Shown here: positions 1 through 5,186 of the stretch, piece after piece
Layout of the letters: each line of letters begins with the position of its first letter
Position numbering within the stretch: the first letter of the stretch is position 1
From: Nodosilinea sp. BSH.14
GTDB taxonomy: Bacteria; Cyanobacteriota; Cyanobacteriia; Phormidesmidales; Phormidesmidaceae
Direction: 5' to 3'
DNA: 5,186 bases
Assembly (NCBI GenBank): GCA_023264315.1
Contig: JALQST010000247.1
Coordinates: 1-5,186 of the forward strand
Program-made: the position numbers and the translations under genes
The notes under the pieces: model-generated
Database searches by the model: none
The model's input: only the letters and a program-made list of their open reading frames with translations
What the model was told of the DNA's origin: nothing

Positions 1-171
1 GTCAATCCAGGGGCCAATGGTGACCTGGGCCTTGGGAAACAGCCGCTGCACCGCCATCGCCATCACGTGGGAAAAGGTGTGGCGAATCCGCTTCAGTGCC
101 TCAGATTCGCTGGTGCGGGGCAGCACCATAGGCTGACTATCGGCGGAAACAGAGGGGGCAGAGGAAGCCAT
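1..171 (-). CDS. thrS: Threonyl-tRNA synthetase, N-terminal fragment
   Basis: This is the first 57 codons of a gene that leaves the window at position 1. ThrRS charges tRNA-Thr with threonine in the cytoplasm. The visible protein has a short Ser/Pro-rich leader (residues 1-20) and then SESEALKRIRHTFSHVMAMA and a segment ending in a TIGPW motif, which I recognise as the start of the cyanobacterial enzyme. His31 and His35 (HTFSH) match the HxxxH motif of the N2 editing domain that clears mischarged Ser-tRNA(Thr). There is no room for the TGS domain that precedes the editing domain in E. coli ThrRS; a TGS-less form is, as far as I recall, usual in cyanobacteria. The ATG start has no clear Shine-Dalgarno; Met15 is a less likely alternative. 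The gene diverges from the small gene at 597. The catalytic core is outside the window, so only the N-terminus supports the name. Confidence 0.9.
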   Translation of the reverse strand, partial: MASSAPSVSADSQPMVLPRTSESEALKRIRHTFSHVMAMAVQRLFPKAQVTIGPWID

Positions 172-206
172 GGGTCAACGATTGGAAATACAAAAAGACT
201 AGACCT

Positions 207-212
207 AGTGTA
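207..212 (-). promoter_or_regulatory. Possible -10 box for thrS
   Basis: On the minus strand TACACT lies about 35 bp upstream of the thrS ATG and would give a 5' leader of about 30 nt. No convincing -35 hexamer sits 16-18 bp upstream, so this is a weak prediction from one hexamer and its position. Confidence 0.25.
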
Positions 213-334
213 GCGACTAATGTTGAGCGATCATGCCCCCGGCCCGATGTTCTTGGCCCCCCGGTACGGCTTTCCCTCCCCCGCCCCACCGTTGTCCCGC
301 TCCATTCTGTCCGAAATGCGCTAAGGTGAGACTT

Positions 335-376
335 GTACTCTATTACCCCCTAGGCAAGGTTGGTTGTAAAGAGTAC
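335..376. repeat. Imperfect inverted repeat / hairpin
   Basis: The arms GTACTCT (335-341) and AGAGTAC (370-376) pair perfectly. After one unpaired A (342), TTAC (343-346) pairs with GTAA (366-369), and short CC/GG pairs can extend it towards a TAGGCAA loop. That gives 11 nearly continuous pairs plus weaker inner ones. No T-run follows on either strand, so it does not look like a simple terminator. It could be a structured leader, part of a small RNA, a protein-binding palindrome or chance. Confidence 0.4.
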
Positions 377-472
377 GGTGTAAACGGAGCCATGGGCAGA
401 CGTTTTCGTCCCCAATCCTTGGAGCCAGATTGCACAGTAGGTAAAGTCATCATCACCTAAATTATGGCTTGA

Positions 473-499
473 TTGTTGTCCGTCCCTTTGTGCTATCCT
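473..499 (+). promoter_or_regulatory. Possible extended -10 promoter for the 597 gene
   Basis: TGCTATCCT (491-499) fits an extended -10 (TG, one base, then TATCCT at 494-499). TTGTTG at 473-478 could be a -35, but the 15-bp spacer is short; TTGATT at 469-474 gives 19 bp. Transcription would start near 506, leaving a leader of about 90 nt before the ATG at 597. This is motif-based only. Confidence 0.3.
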
Positions 500-530
500 T
501 GCTTCCTGGAGTGCAAGCTTAGCTTTAGCG

Positions 531-544
531 CAAGTCTCAAGTCT
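531..544 (+). repeat. Tandem 7-bp direct repeat in leader
   Basis: CAAGTCT occurs twice head to tail (531-537 and 538-544), between the candidate promoter and the start codon of the small gene. Two copies of a 7-mer in 425 bp can arise by chance; a regulatory role is not shown. Confidence 0.35.
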
Positions 545-596
545 GTGCCAGCTAACGTTTTCACCGCCATACCGAAGAACTTTTTTAATAAAAAAT

Positions 597-836
597 ATGG
601 TTGAACTAACTGCCGACGCAGCTGTCGTCCACCATCCCATGGTGAAATTTCAGCGCCAGGTCGAGTCTTTGGTGAAAAAGTCCAAAATGGTCAAGCCCAG
701 CGATCCCATTTGGAAGATCGCCCTGCTGTTTGGCGATGATTGGGCCCACTGGAAGAAGGAACTGGAAGAGTTCGATTTCTCGACCCAAGATCCCATCGCC
801 GACCTGCTTGCCGTGCAAACCTGGGAAGAAGATTAG
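597..836 (+). CDS. Small DUF4327-like cyanobacterial protein
   Basis: This encodes a 79-residue soluble protein with no signal peptide or membrane segment. Residues 23-79 align by eye with my memory of DUF4327, a family of about 70 residues largely confined to cyanobacteria: ESLVKKSKMVKPSDPIWKI corresponds to the family's LVEKG...QQPIY block, DDWAHWKKELEEFDF to REWxCVECELExxDF, and DPIADLL plus a C-terminal WEED to RIxDLI plus WDND. The function of the family is unknown to me. The cysteines I recall in typical members are absent here, so this is a divergent member or a paralogue. The ATG at 597 follows an A/T-rich leader with no Shine-Dalgarno; Met15 (639) is a plausible alternative that would still keep the conserved part. 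It is a single-gene unit, closed by a terminator at 878-908. Confidence 0.75.
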   Translation: MVELTADAAVVHHPMVKFQRQVESLVKKSKMVKPSDPIWKIALLFGDDWAHWKKELEEFDFSTQDPIADLLAVQTWEED

Positions 837-877
837 GCTATGTTTCAAATCGGGACACATGCCCTGTAGGATCATTC

Positions 878-908
878 AAACGCTGGGGAGCCTTTCTCTA
901 GCGTTTTT
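878..908 (+). terminator. Intrinsic terminator after the 597 gene
   Basis: AAACGCT (878-884) pairs with AGCGTTT (900-906). The stem continues inward through GGGGA (885-889) and TCTCT (895-899) using two G-U pairs, giving about 12 pairs and a GCCTT loop. A run of five T (904-908) overlaps the end of the right arm. It lies 41 bp after the stop codon of the small gene and well before the next gene's start at 989, as expected for a factor-independent terminator. The T-run is short, which lowers confidence. Confidence 0.6.
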
Positions 909-977
909 CGCTGTCTTAGGTTCGGCATACTCCCCTTAGGGATCGGCAAGGAAGGGGCTAGGATAGGGAAGCCGTAT

Positions 978-982
978 GGAGG
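978..982 (+). promoter_or_regulatory. Shine-Dalgarno fixing a GTG start
   Basis: GGAGG lies six bases before the GTG at 989. It is the only strong Shine-Dalgarno match placed at a start in this window, and it decides the start of the glycosyltransferase gene in favour of this GTG. Confidence 0.8.
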
Positions 983-988
983 CGACTT

Positions 989-1927
989 GTGTTTTTTAGC
1001 GTTGTCATTCCCACCTACAACCGTCTGCCGATTTTGAAGAAATGTCTGCGGGCGCTGGAGCAGCAAACCTATGAGGATGTCCTCGTTGCAGGTTATGAAG
1101 TCGTGGTGGTTGATGACGGCTCCACCGACGGCACCGTGGTTTGGCTGCAACAACACTGGGCTGACTTGCCCCATGTGGTGGTGTTTGAGCAAGACCACAA
1201 AGGCCCCGCCGCTGCCCGTAACCTCGGTGTCGAAAACGCCCAGGGCGATACAATTATTTTTATCGACAGTGATTTGGTGGTGCTAGAGGGCTTTTTGCAG
1301 TCCCACGCCACTGCTCTACAATCGGCCCAGGCCCAGGCAGGGCACGACCGATTTTTCACCTATGGCCGGGTGGTGAACACCGCTAATTTCGAGGCTCCCA
1401 CCAGCGAACCCTATAAAATTACCGACTATTCCCAGGCGTTCTTCGCTACAGGCAACGTCGCCATTGCCAAGCGCTGGCTGCTGGAGGCGGGCCTATTTGA
1501 CACCCAGTTCACCCTCTACGGCTGGGAAGATTTGGAACTGGGGGTGCGGCTAAAAAAACTAGGCCTGTCCCTGATCAAAGTCCCCGAGGCAGTGGGCTAC
1601 CACTGGCATCCGCCCTTTGCCTTGGAGGATGTGCCTTCGCTGATTGATAAGGAAATTCAGAGAGGCCGCATGGGGGTTTTGTTCTACCAAAAACACCCTA
1701 CCCGCGACGTGCGGATGATGATCCAAATGACTTGGCTACACCGCATCCTGTGGGGCGTGCTCTCCTTGGGTGGAAGACTCAACGAAAATACCCTGGACCC
1801 GCTGCTGCGCTGGCTGATTGCCCAGGGCAAGCCCCAACTGGCGCTGGAAGTGGCGCGGGTTTTCCTTAACTGGTACAACGTCCAGGGGGTCTATGCCGCC
1901 TATGCCGAAATGCAGCGGGAAGGATGA
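989..1927 (+). CDS. Family 2 glycosyltransferase (GT-A fold)
   Basis: This 312-residue enzyme should transfer a sugar from a nucleotide-sugar donor to an unidentified acceptor, probably for a surface polysaccharide or glycolipid. The GT2 signature starts at the N-terminus: VVIPTYNR (5-12), the nucleotide-binding VVVVDDGSTDGT (38-49), GPAAARNLGVENAQGD (72-87) and the metal-binding DSD (93-95). ATGN (153-156) and WEDLELGVRL (179-188) supply the acceptor-side region with the likely catalytic ED pair, followed by YHWHPP (204-209). The last 100 residues are mostly helical-looking, with hydrophobic patches around 245-265 and 285-305 that may contact the membrane; I see no clear transmembrane helix or signal peptide. 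The GTG start has a strong GGAGG six bases upstream and places the first GT2 strand at residue 3, as usual. sppA follows on the same strand. Substrate cannot be assigned from sequence. Confidence 0.93.
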   Translation: MFFSVVIPTYNRLPILKKCLRALEQQTYEDVLVAGYEVVVVDDGSTDGTVVWLQQHWADLPHVVVFEQDHKGPAAARNLGVENAQGDTIIFIDSDLVVLEGFLQSHATALQSAQAQAGHDRFFTYGRVVNTANFEAPTSEPYKITDYSQAFFATGNVAIAKRWLLEAGLFDTQFTLYGWEDLELGVRLKKLGLSLIKVPEAVGYHWHPPFALEDVPSLIDKEIQRGRMGVLFYQKHPTRDVRMMIQMTWLHRILWGVLSLGGRLNENTLDPLLRWLIAQGKPQLALEVARVFLNWYNVQGVYAAYAEMQREG

Positions 1928-1944
1928 GGACGCTCCAGCACTTC

Positions 1945-1979
1945 GGATGGTCGCTACGGTACATTAGGAAGCACTATCC
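1945..1979 (+). repeat. Hairpin between the glycosyltransferase and sppA
   Basis: GGATGGT (1945-1951) pairs with ACTATCC (1973-1979) with one G-U pair, and GC (1953-1954) with GC (1971-1972) extends it after a bulged C. The loop holds AGGA (1966-1969), a weak ribosome-site match. No T-run follows, so it is not a standard terminator. It ends exactly at the possible TTG start of sppA at 1980 and may be chance. Confidence 0.3.
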
Positions 1980-1997
1980 TTGCGCGAGCCTCACCCC

Positions 1998-3851
1998 ATG
2001 CGGCAGTTTTTGAAATATACCCTGGCCAGTTTCACTGGGTCGATTTTGTTCATGCTGGTGATGGGCCTCCTGCTGACCTTGGGGGCGGTGGGGCTGGCGG
2101 GGGCGCTGGTGGTCAGCTTAGCCAGGAGCGGCGGCAGTCCGACGGTGGAGAAGGATTCGGTGCTGGTGTACGACCTGTCCACCCTGGTACCCGATACGCC
2201 CATTTTTCAGGAACCGGGGGATTTTGTGGTGAATGGCCCGGTGCAGCCCCAGGTGTCGTTGCGGCAGGCGGTTTTGGCCCTAGAGGCCGCCGCCGAGGAT
2301 GAGCGAATTGTGGCTCTGTATCTCAAAGGCAGTCCGACCTCGGTGGGGATGGGGCTGGCCAATCAGCAGGAAATGGCCCAGGCCCTGACCCGGTTTAAAG
2401 AGTCTGGCAAGCCTATCCTGGCCTACGATGTGGACTGGTCGGAGCGGGAGTATGCCCTGGTGGCCCTGGCGGATACCCTTTACCTCCATCCCTTTGGCGA
2501 CCTGGAGATGAACGGGCTCTATAGCGAAACCCTCTACCAGGCCGACGCCTTAGAAAAGCTGGGCATTGGGGTGCAGGTGACGCGCACCGGGGCCTATAAG
2601 TCGGCGGTGGAACCCTTCACCAACAACGCCATGAGCCCCCAGGAACGGGAGCAAACCCAGCGCCTCCTGCAAGATATCTGGCAAGGGCTGCTGACCGAGA
2701 TGGCCAAGCCCCGATCCCTCACGCCCCAGCGGCTTCAGGCCATTGCCAATACCCAAGGGCTGCTGTTTGGCGAGGCGGCGAAGACGGCGGGCTTGGTGGA
2801 TGAGCTGGCCTACGAAGATGAGGTGGTTGACAAACTGCGGGAGTTGACCCGGGAATCCGACGATGGGGGCGACACCGAAGCCGATTTTCGCCAGGTTGAC
2901 CTCCCCACCTACGCCGCCACCGTGGAGGACGAGTGGGCCACCCGTTCCGCCAGTACGGAAGTGGCGGTGGTCTATGCCGAAGGCCCGATTGTCTACGGCG
3001 AAGACGGCCTGGATGGCGTTGGATCGGGGGTGATTGCCGGAAATACCCTGGCCCGCCAACTGCGCCAACTGCGCCAGAATGACGAGGTGAAGGCGGTGGT
3101 GCTGCGGGTGAACAGTCCGGGGGGGAGCGCCCTGGCTTCGGAGGTGATCCTGCGGGAGGTGCAGTTGATCCAAGCAGAGGGCATCCCGGTGGTGGTGTCC
3201 ATGGGGGATGTGGCCGCATCTGGAGGCTACTGGATTGCCGCCAGTGCCGATGCCATCGTGGCCCAACCCGGTACGATTACCGGATCCATTGGTGTGTTTA
3301 GCCTGTTTCTCAATCTGGAAGACCTCAGCAACACCGTAGGTCTGAACTGGGAAGGGGTGAAAACCGCTGAATTGGCGGATATTTTCTCCATCTCGCGCCC
3401 CAAAACCGAGCGGGAACTTGCCATCCTGCAAGCCACCGTGGATACCCTCTACGACGCCTTTTTAGATCGGGTGGAGGCAGGCCGACAGTTGCCCCGGGCC
3501 GAAGTGGCCAACCTAGCCCAGGGGCGGGTGTGGTCGGGCCAAACCAGCCAAACCCTGGGTCTTGTGGACGAACTGGGGGGGCTTCAGCAGGCCATTGAAA
3601 AGGCCGCTGAACTGGCAGAACTCGGTGAAGACTGGCGCTTAGAAAGCTACCCTAAACCCAGCGACTGGCAACAGTTTTGGGCTACCTTCCTGGGTTCCCA
3701 GGTGGAGGCTCCAGCCACCAACGCCTTCCTGGCCGACCCCCTAATCGCCCAGGGGCAGCGCTTCCTAGGGGATAGCCTGGTCTTAGCGAGAACCCTCAAC
3801 GATCCCCGAGGGCTGTATATGCGCCTGCCCTACACCCTCCGGGTTAACTAG
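1998..3851 (+). CDS. sppA: Signal peptide peptidase SppA, long (67K) form
   Basis: SppA is a membrane-anchored serine protease of family S49 that cuts cleaved signal peptides and some other membrane or thylakoid proteins; in Synechocystis SppA1 has been linked to phycobilisome degradation under stress. From the ATG at 1998 the protein has 617 residues, close to the 618 of E. coli SppA, and carries the two tandem S49 domains of the long form. A long hydrophobic stretch (residues 5-43) is the membrane anchor. The N-terminal domain supplies the general base Lys201 in YKSAVEPF; the C-terminal domain has NSPGGS (372-377) and the nucleophile Ser408 in VAASGGYWIA, then GTITGSIGVF. Both dyad positions nearly match E. 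coli Lys209/Ser409, so the enzyme should be active. I chose the ATG because MRQFLKYTLAS resembles cyanobacterial SppA N-termini; an in-frame TTG at 1980, ten bases after AGGA, would add six residues. It follows the glycosyltransferase by 70 bp and is convergent with the SDR gene. Confidence 0.95.
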   Translation: MRQFLKYTLASFTGSILFMLVMGLLLTLGAVGLAGALVVSLARSGGSPTVEKDSVLVYDLSTLVPDTPIFQEPGDFVVNGPVQPQVSLRQAVLALEAAAEDERIVALYLKGSPTSVGMGLANQQEMAQALTRFKESGKPILAYDVDWSEREYALVALADTLYLHPFGDLEMNGLYSETLYQADALEKLGIGVQVTRTGAYKSAVEPFTNNAMSPQEREQTQRLLQDIWQGLLTEMAKPRSLTPQRLQAIANTQGLLFGEAAKTAGLVDELAYEDEVVDKLRELTRESDDGGDTEADFRQVDLPTYAATVEDEWATRSASTEVAVVYAEGPIVYGEDGLDGVGSGVIAGNTLARQLRQLRQNDEVKAVVLRVNSPGGSALASEVILREVQLIQAEGIPVVVSMGDVAASGGYWIAASADAIVAQPGTITGSIGVFSLFLNLEDLSNTVGLNWEGVKTAELADIFSISRPKTERELAILQATVDTLYDAFLDRVEAGRQLPRAEVANLAQGRVWSGQTSQTLGLVDELGGLQQAIEKAAELAELGEDWRLESYPKPSDWQQFWATFLGSQVEAPATNAFLADPLIAQGQRFLGDSLVLARTLNDPRGLYMRLPYTLRVN

Positions 3852-3864
3852 GACAGGAAGGCCC

Positions 3865-3904
3865 ACCATCCCTGCCGACCGCGTTGGGGATAGGCAGGGA
3901 TGGT
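3865..3904. terminator. Strong hairpin between convergent genes, probable bidirectional terminator
   Basis: The 12-bp arms ACCATCCCTGCC (3865-3876) and GGCAGGGATGGT (3893-3904) are perfectly complementary around a 16-base loop. The hairpin nearly fills the 61-bp gap between the stop codons of sppA and the SDR gene, where a shared terminator is expected. Neither strand has a T-run after the stem, so it is not canonical. It may still stop transcription or protect both 3' ends, as U-less hairpins have been proposed to do in cyanobacteria, which lack Rho. Confidence 0.5.
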
Positions 3905-3912
3905 AGCGGTGG

Positions 3913-4905
3913 TTAGGAGGCGTGGCCGGGGATGCCGTGCACCCGCAATAAGTCCGCGAGGGTGGGGCAGTAGGGATCCATACCAAAGCTGGCGGGATTG
4001 ACGGCTCCCTGGTAGACAAAGTGGCGATATTGCAGGCAAAAGTAATCCCAGGGAGCCATTTCTACCCGAAACACCTTGATCAGGAGATTGGCCAAGCCGA
4101 TGGACAGGGGTACCCGAAACCAAATGCGCTGACCGAAGTAGTCACTGATTTGCTCCACGGCCTGGTTGACGGAAAGGGAGGGGTTGCCGATCACAACCTC
4201 CCGATAGCCCTGGGTTGAGGGATGCTCCGCCAGATGCAGAACCACGGTGGCAATATCCTGGGCGTGGGCAAAGTGAAAGCCAGCATCGGCCTGGAGGAAA
4301 CGTGCTAGCCCTACCCAGCGCGTTACCTCCTGCAATCCGGCGGAGATGAAGGAGTAGGGCTTGTCCTTATCGCCACCGAAGACGAGGGTGGGAAATACCG
4401 TTGTGATCTGGGGATAGATCGCTAACTCCGGCAAGCGCTGGTGGCATTCATATTTGCTGCGGATGTAGTCGGTACCGAGGGTGCCCGCTTCCTGGAGGGG
4501 CTGACCACTGCGATCCAAAAGGCTGGCGGTTGAGAAGTAGATTACCTGCTGGCAGCACGTTGGATCCAGCATGGCCATCAGCCGCAAATTGTGGTGCACA
4601 TTGGTGCCAAACACGGTGTCCTCGTCCCCACCCCAGGCGGCGGCGGTGAGAATCGCGAGGTGCATGGTTGGGATCATCTCAGCATAGCGATCAATATCCG
4701 CTAGCCCTCCCGGAAGGATGTGTACCCTGGGATGATCGGCCACGGGCAAGCGGAGCTTATCGGGGTTGCGGAGCAGCAGATAAATCTCGTAGCGCTCGGC
4801 CTGCATCAGTTGCTCTAGGATGTAGTGCCCAATACACCCACTGGCCCCGGTCATCAAGACCCGCACAGAACCTGGGGAAGGGGAATTCGCTGCTGAAGTG
4901 TTCAA
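3913..4905 (-). CDS. NAD(P)-dependent epimerase/dehydratase-like protein (extended SDR)
   Basis: This 330-residue protein belongs to the extended short-chain dehydrogenase/reductase superfamily and should oxidise, reduce or epimerise a nucleotide-sugar or other carbonyl substrate with NAD(P). The Rossmann motif TGASGCIG (19-26) follows the first strand VRVLM; LLLRNPDKL (43-51) is the second strand, with an Arg suggestive of NADP use. FSTAS (124-128) carries the catalytic Ser/Thr and YIRSK (147-151) is the YxxxK catalytic pair. FPTLVFGG (171-178) and HFAHAQDIATVVLHL (211-225) match extended-SDR substrate-domain motifs. Length is normal and no frame break is seen. The start is uncertain: the TTG at 4905 is the first possible start after an in-frame stop and overlaps an upstream stop as TTGA, but the GTG at 4866 would give MRVLMTGASGCIGHY, the usual start of the family, in 317 residues. 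Neither has a good Shine-Dalgarno. The substrate is unknown. Confidence 0.92.
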   Translation of the reverse strand: MNTSAANSPSPGSVRVLMTGASGCIGHYILEQLMQAERYEIYLLLRNPDKLRLPVADHPRVHILPGGLADIDRYAEMIPTMHLAILTAAAWGGDEDTVFGTNVHHNLRLMAMLDPTCCQQVIYFSTASLLDRSGQPLQEAGTLGTDYIRSKYECHQRLPELAIYPQITTVFPTLVFGGDKDKPYSFISAGLQEVTRWVGLARFLQADAGFHFAHAQDIATVVLHLAEHPSTQGYREVVIGNPSLSVNQAVEQISDYFGQRIWFRVPLSIGLANLLIKVFRVEMAPWDYFCLQYRHFVYQGAVNPASFGMDPYCPTLADLLRVHGIPGHAS

Positions 4906-5010
4906 ATTGTTCTAGCCAATCCTGCATCAATCACGGTAATCGGTGGAATGCCCGCCTGCTTAATTTTCACCTGCGAGGGGATGAAATCCAAGCCGTTGGC
5001 TGGCCCTTCC

Positions 5011-5186
5011 CTAGATCCAGTCCTCGTCCGCTCCATTGTCCTCCCAGTTATTGGTTTCTGCGCGACTGGTTTCTGCGGAAATCGGGGATGGGGATCCATT
5101 CGGGATAGCACGGGGGGCAGGCTCCTCCATCGGGGTTGCGCCCGAAACAACCGGGGAGGGTTCCCTGGGAGGGGCTGGGGCTGAGG
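5011..5186 (-). CDS. C-terminal tail of an unrecognised protein
   Basis: Reading minus-strand codons from the right edge, one frame gives 57 residues ending in NNWEDNGADEDWI and a TAG at 5013-5011. The sequence is rich in Pro, Ala and Ser (SAPAPPREPSP, GSPSPISAE) and turns acidic at the end, as expected of a disordered tail. No domain is visible and I do not recognise the protein. The frame is not certain: another minus frame is open from the edge to 4902, but it yields an Arg/Pro-rich sequence in this stretch that looks like an out-of-register reading. The gene lies upstream of the SDR gene on the same strand. Confidence 0.5.
   Translation of the reverse strand, partial: SAPAPPREPSPVVSGATPMEEPAPRAIPNGSPSPISAETSRAETNNWEDNGADEDWI

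Larger units (their letters stand above)
172..596. other. Divergent intergenic region without a gene
   Basis: This 425-bp gap separates the divergent thrS and the small gene at 597. The open frames across it (233-460 plus, 350-640 minus) have arbitrary composition, no ribosome site and no recognisable motif, and the second runs into the 597 gene, so I do not call them. The left part (235-310) is very C-rich on the plus strand and the last 25 bases before 597 are A/T-rich. It contains an imperfect hairpin at 335-376, a tandem 7-bp repeat at 531-544 and a possible promoter at 473-499. I found no tRNA-like fold and no known cyanobacterial small RNA. Confidence 0.6.

Noticed and set aside
142..149. 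CGGAAACA, resembling the conserved motif of the Yfr2 small RNA family
   Set aside because: It lies inside the thrS coding region as an isolated short match with no surrounding Yfr2-like structure.
233..460. A 75-codon plus-strand frame in the intergenic region
   Set aside because: Pro/Cys-rich arbitrary composition, no Shine-Dalgarno, and it crosses the 335-376 hairpin and C-rich DNA; nothing supports translation.
350..640. A 96-codon minus-strand frame between thrS and the 597 gene
   Set aside because: It starts inside the 597 gene on the opposite strand, has no ribosome site, and its protein sequence has no recognisable motif.
932..957. Inverted repeat CCCCTT / AAGGGG upstream of the glycosyltransferase
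   Set aside because: Only six pairs with a 14-base loop in G/C-rich DNA; likely chance, with no promoter or operator context.
2550..3431. A 293-codon open frame on the minus strand opposite sppA
   Set aside because: It lies wholly inside a gene with intact S49 motifs, and its His/Gly/Arg-rich sequence lacks any domain; it is a by-product of the codon use of sppA. The smaller minus frames at 2719-3219 and 2993-3202 are rejected for the same reason.
4668..5108. A 146-codon plus-strand frame opposite the SDR gene
   Set aside because: It overlaps the Rossmann-fold region of the SDR gene on the opposite strand and its Ser/Arg/Cys-rich sequence looks like an antisense reading.

Overview
The window looks like ordinary chromosomal DNA from a cyanobacterium, moderately GC-rich and probably from a filamentous or Leptolyngbya-like lineage. 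The evidence is protein content: the N-terminus of a cyanobacterial-type threonyl-tRNA synthetase, a small protein resembling the cyanobacterial DUF4327 family, a long-form SppA protease, and an extended SDR protein whose N-terminus resembles proteins seen in many cyanobacteria. The lineage is an inference from remembered family patterns; no search was possible.

Layout. Positions 1-171 (minus) hold the first 57 codons of thrS, running off the left edge. A 425-bp non-coding gap (172-596) separates it from a divergent small gene (597-836, plus). It holds candidate promoters for both sides and one imperfect long hairpin (335-376). The small gene is followed by a good intrinsic terminator (878-908). 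A family 2 glycosyltransferase (989-1927, plus) then begins at a GTG with a strong Shine-Dalgarno. Seventy bases on is sppA (1998-3851, plus), with both halves of the Lys/Ser catalytic dyad intact. A strong hairpin (3865-3904) fills the short gap to a convergent NAD(P)-dependent epimerase/dehydratase-like gene (3913-4905, minus). At the right edge (5011-5186, minus) lies the C-terminal tail of an unrecognised protein.

How the genes work together. The glycosyltransferase and sppA share a strand with a short gap and could be co-transcribed, but their functions (sugar transfer at the envelope, membrane-bound proteolysis) do not obviously form a pathway. The SDR gene and the truncated gene upstream of it may form a second unit on the minus strand. 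I see no mobile element, CRISPR array, tRNA, rRNA, defence system or secondary-metabolite locus. The most useful second look is at 4902-5013: an open frame in a different register continues past the stop of the edge gene, and its own stop overlaps the TTG start of the SDR gene as TTGA.
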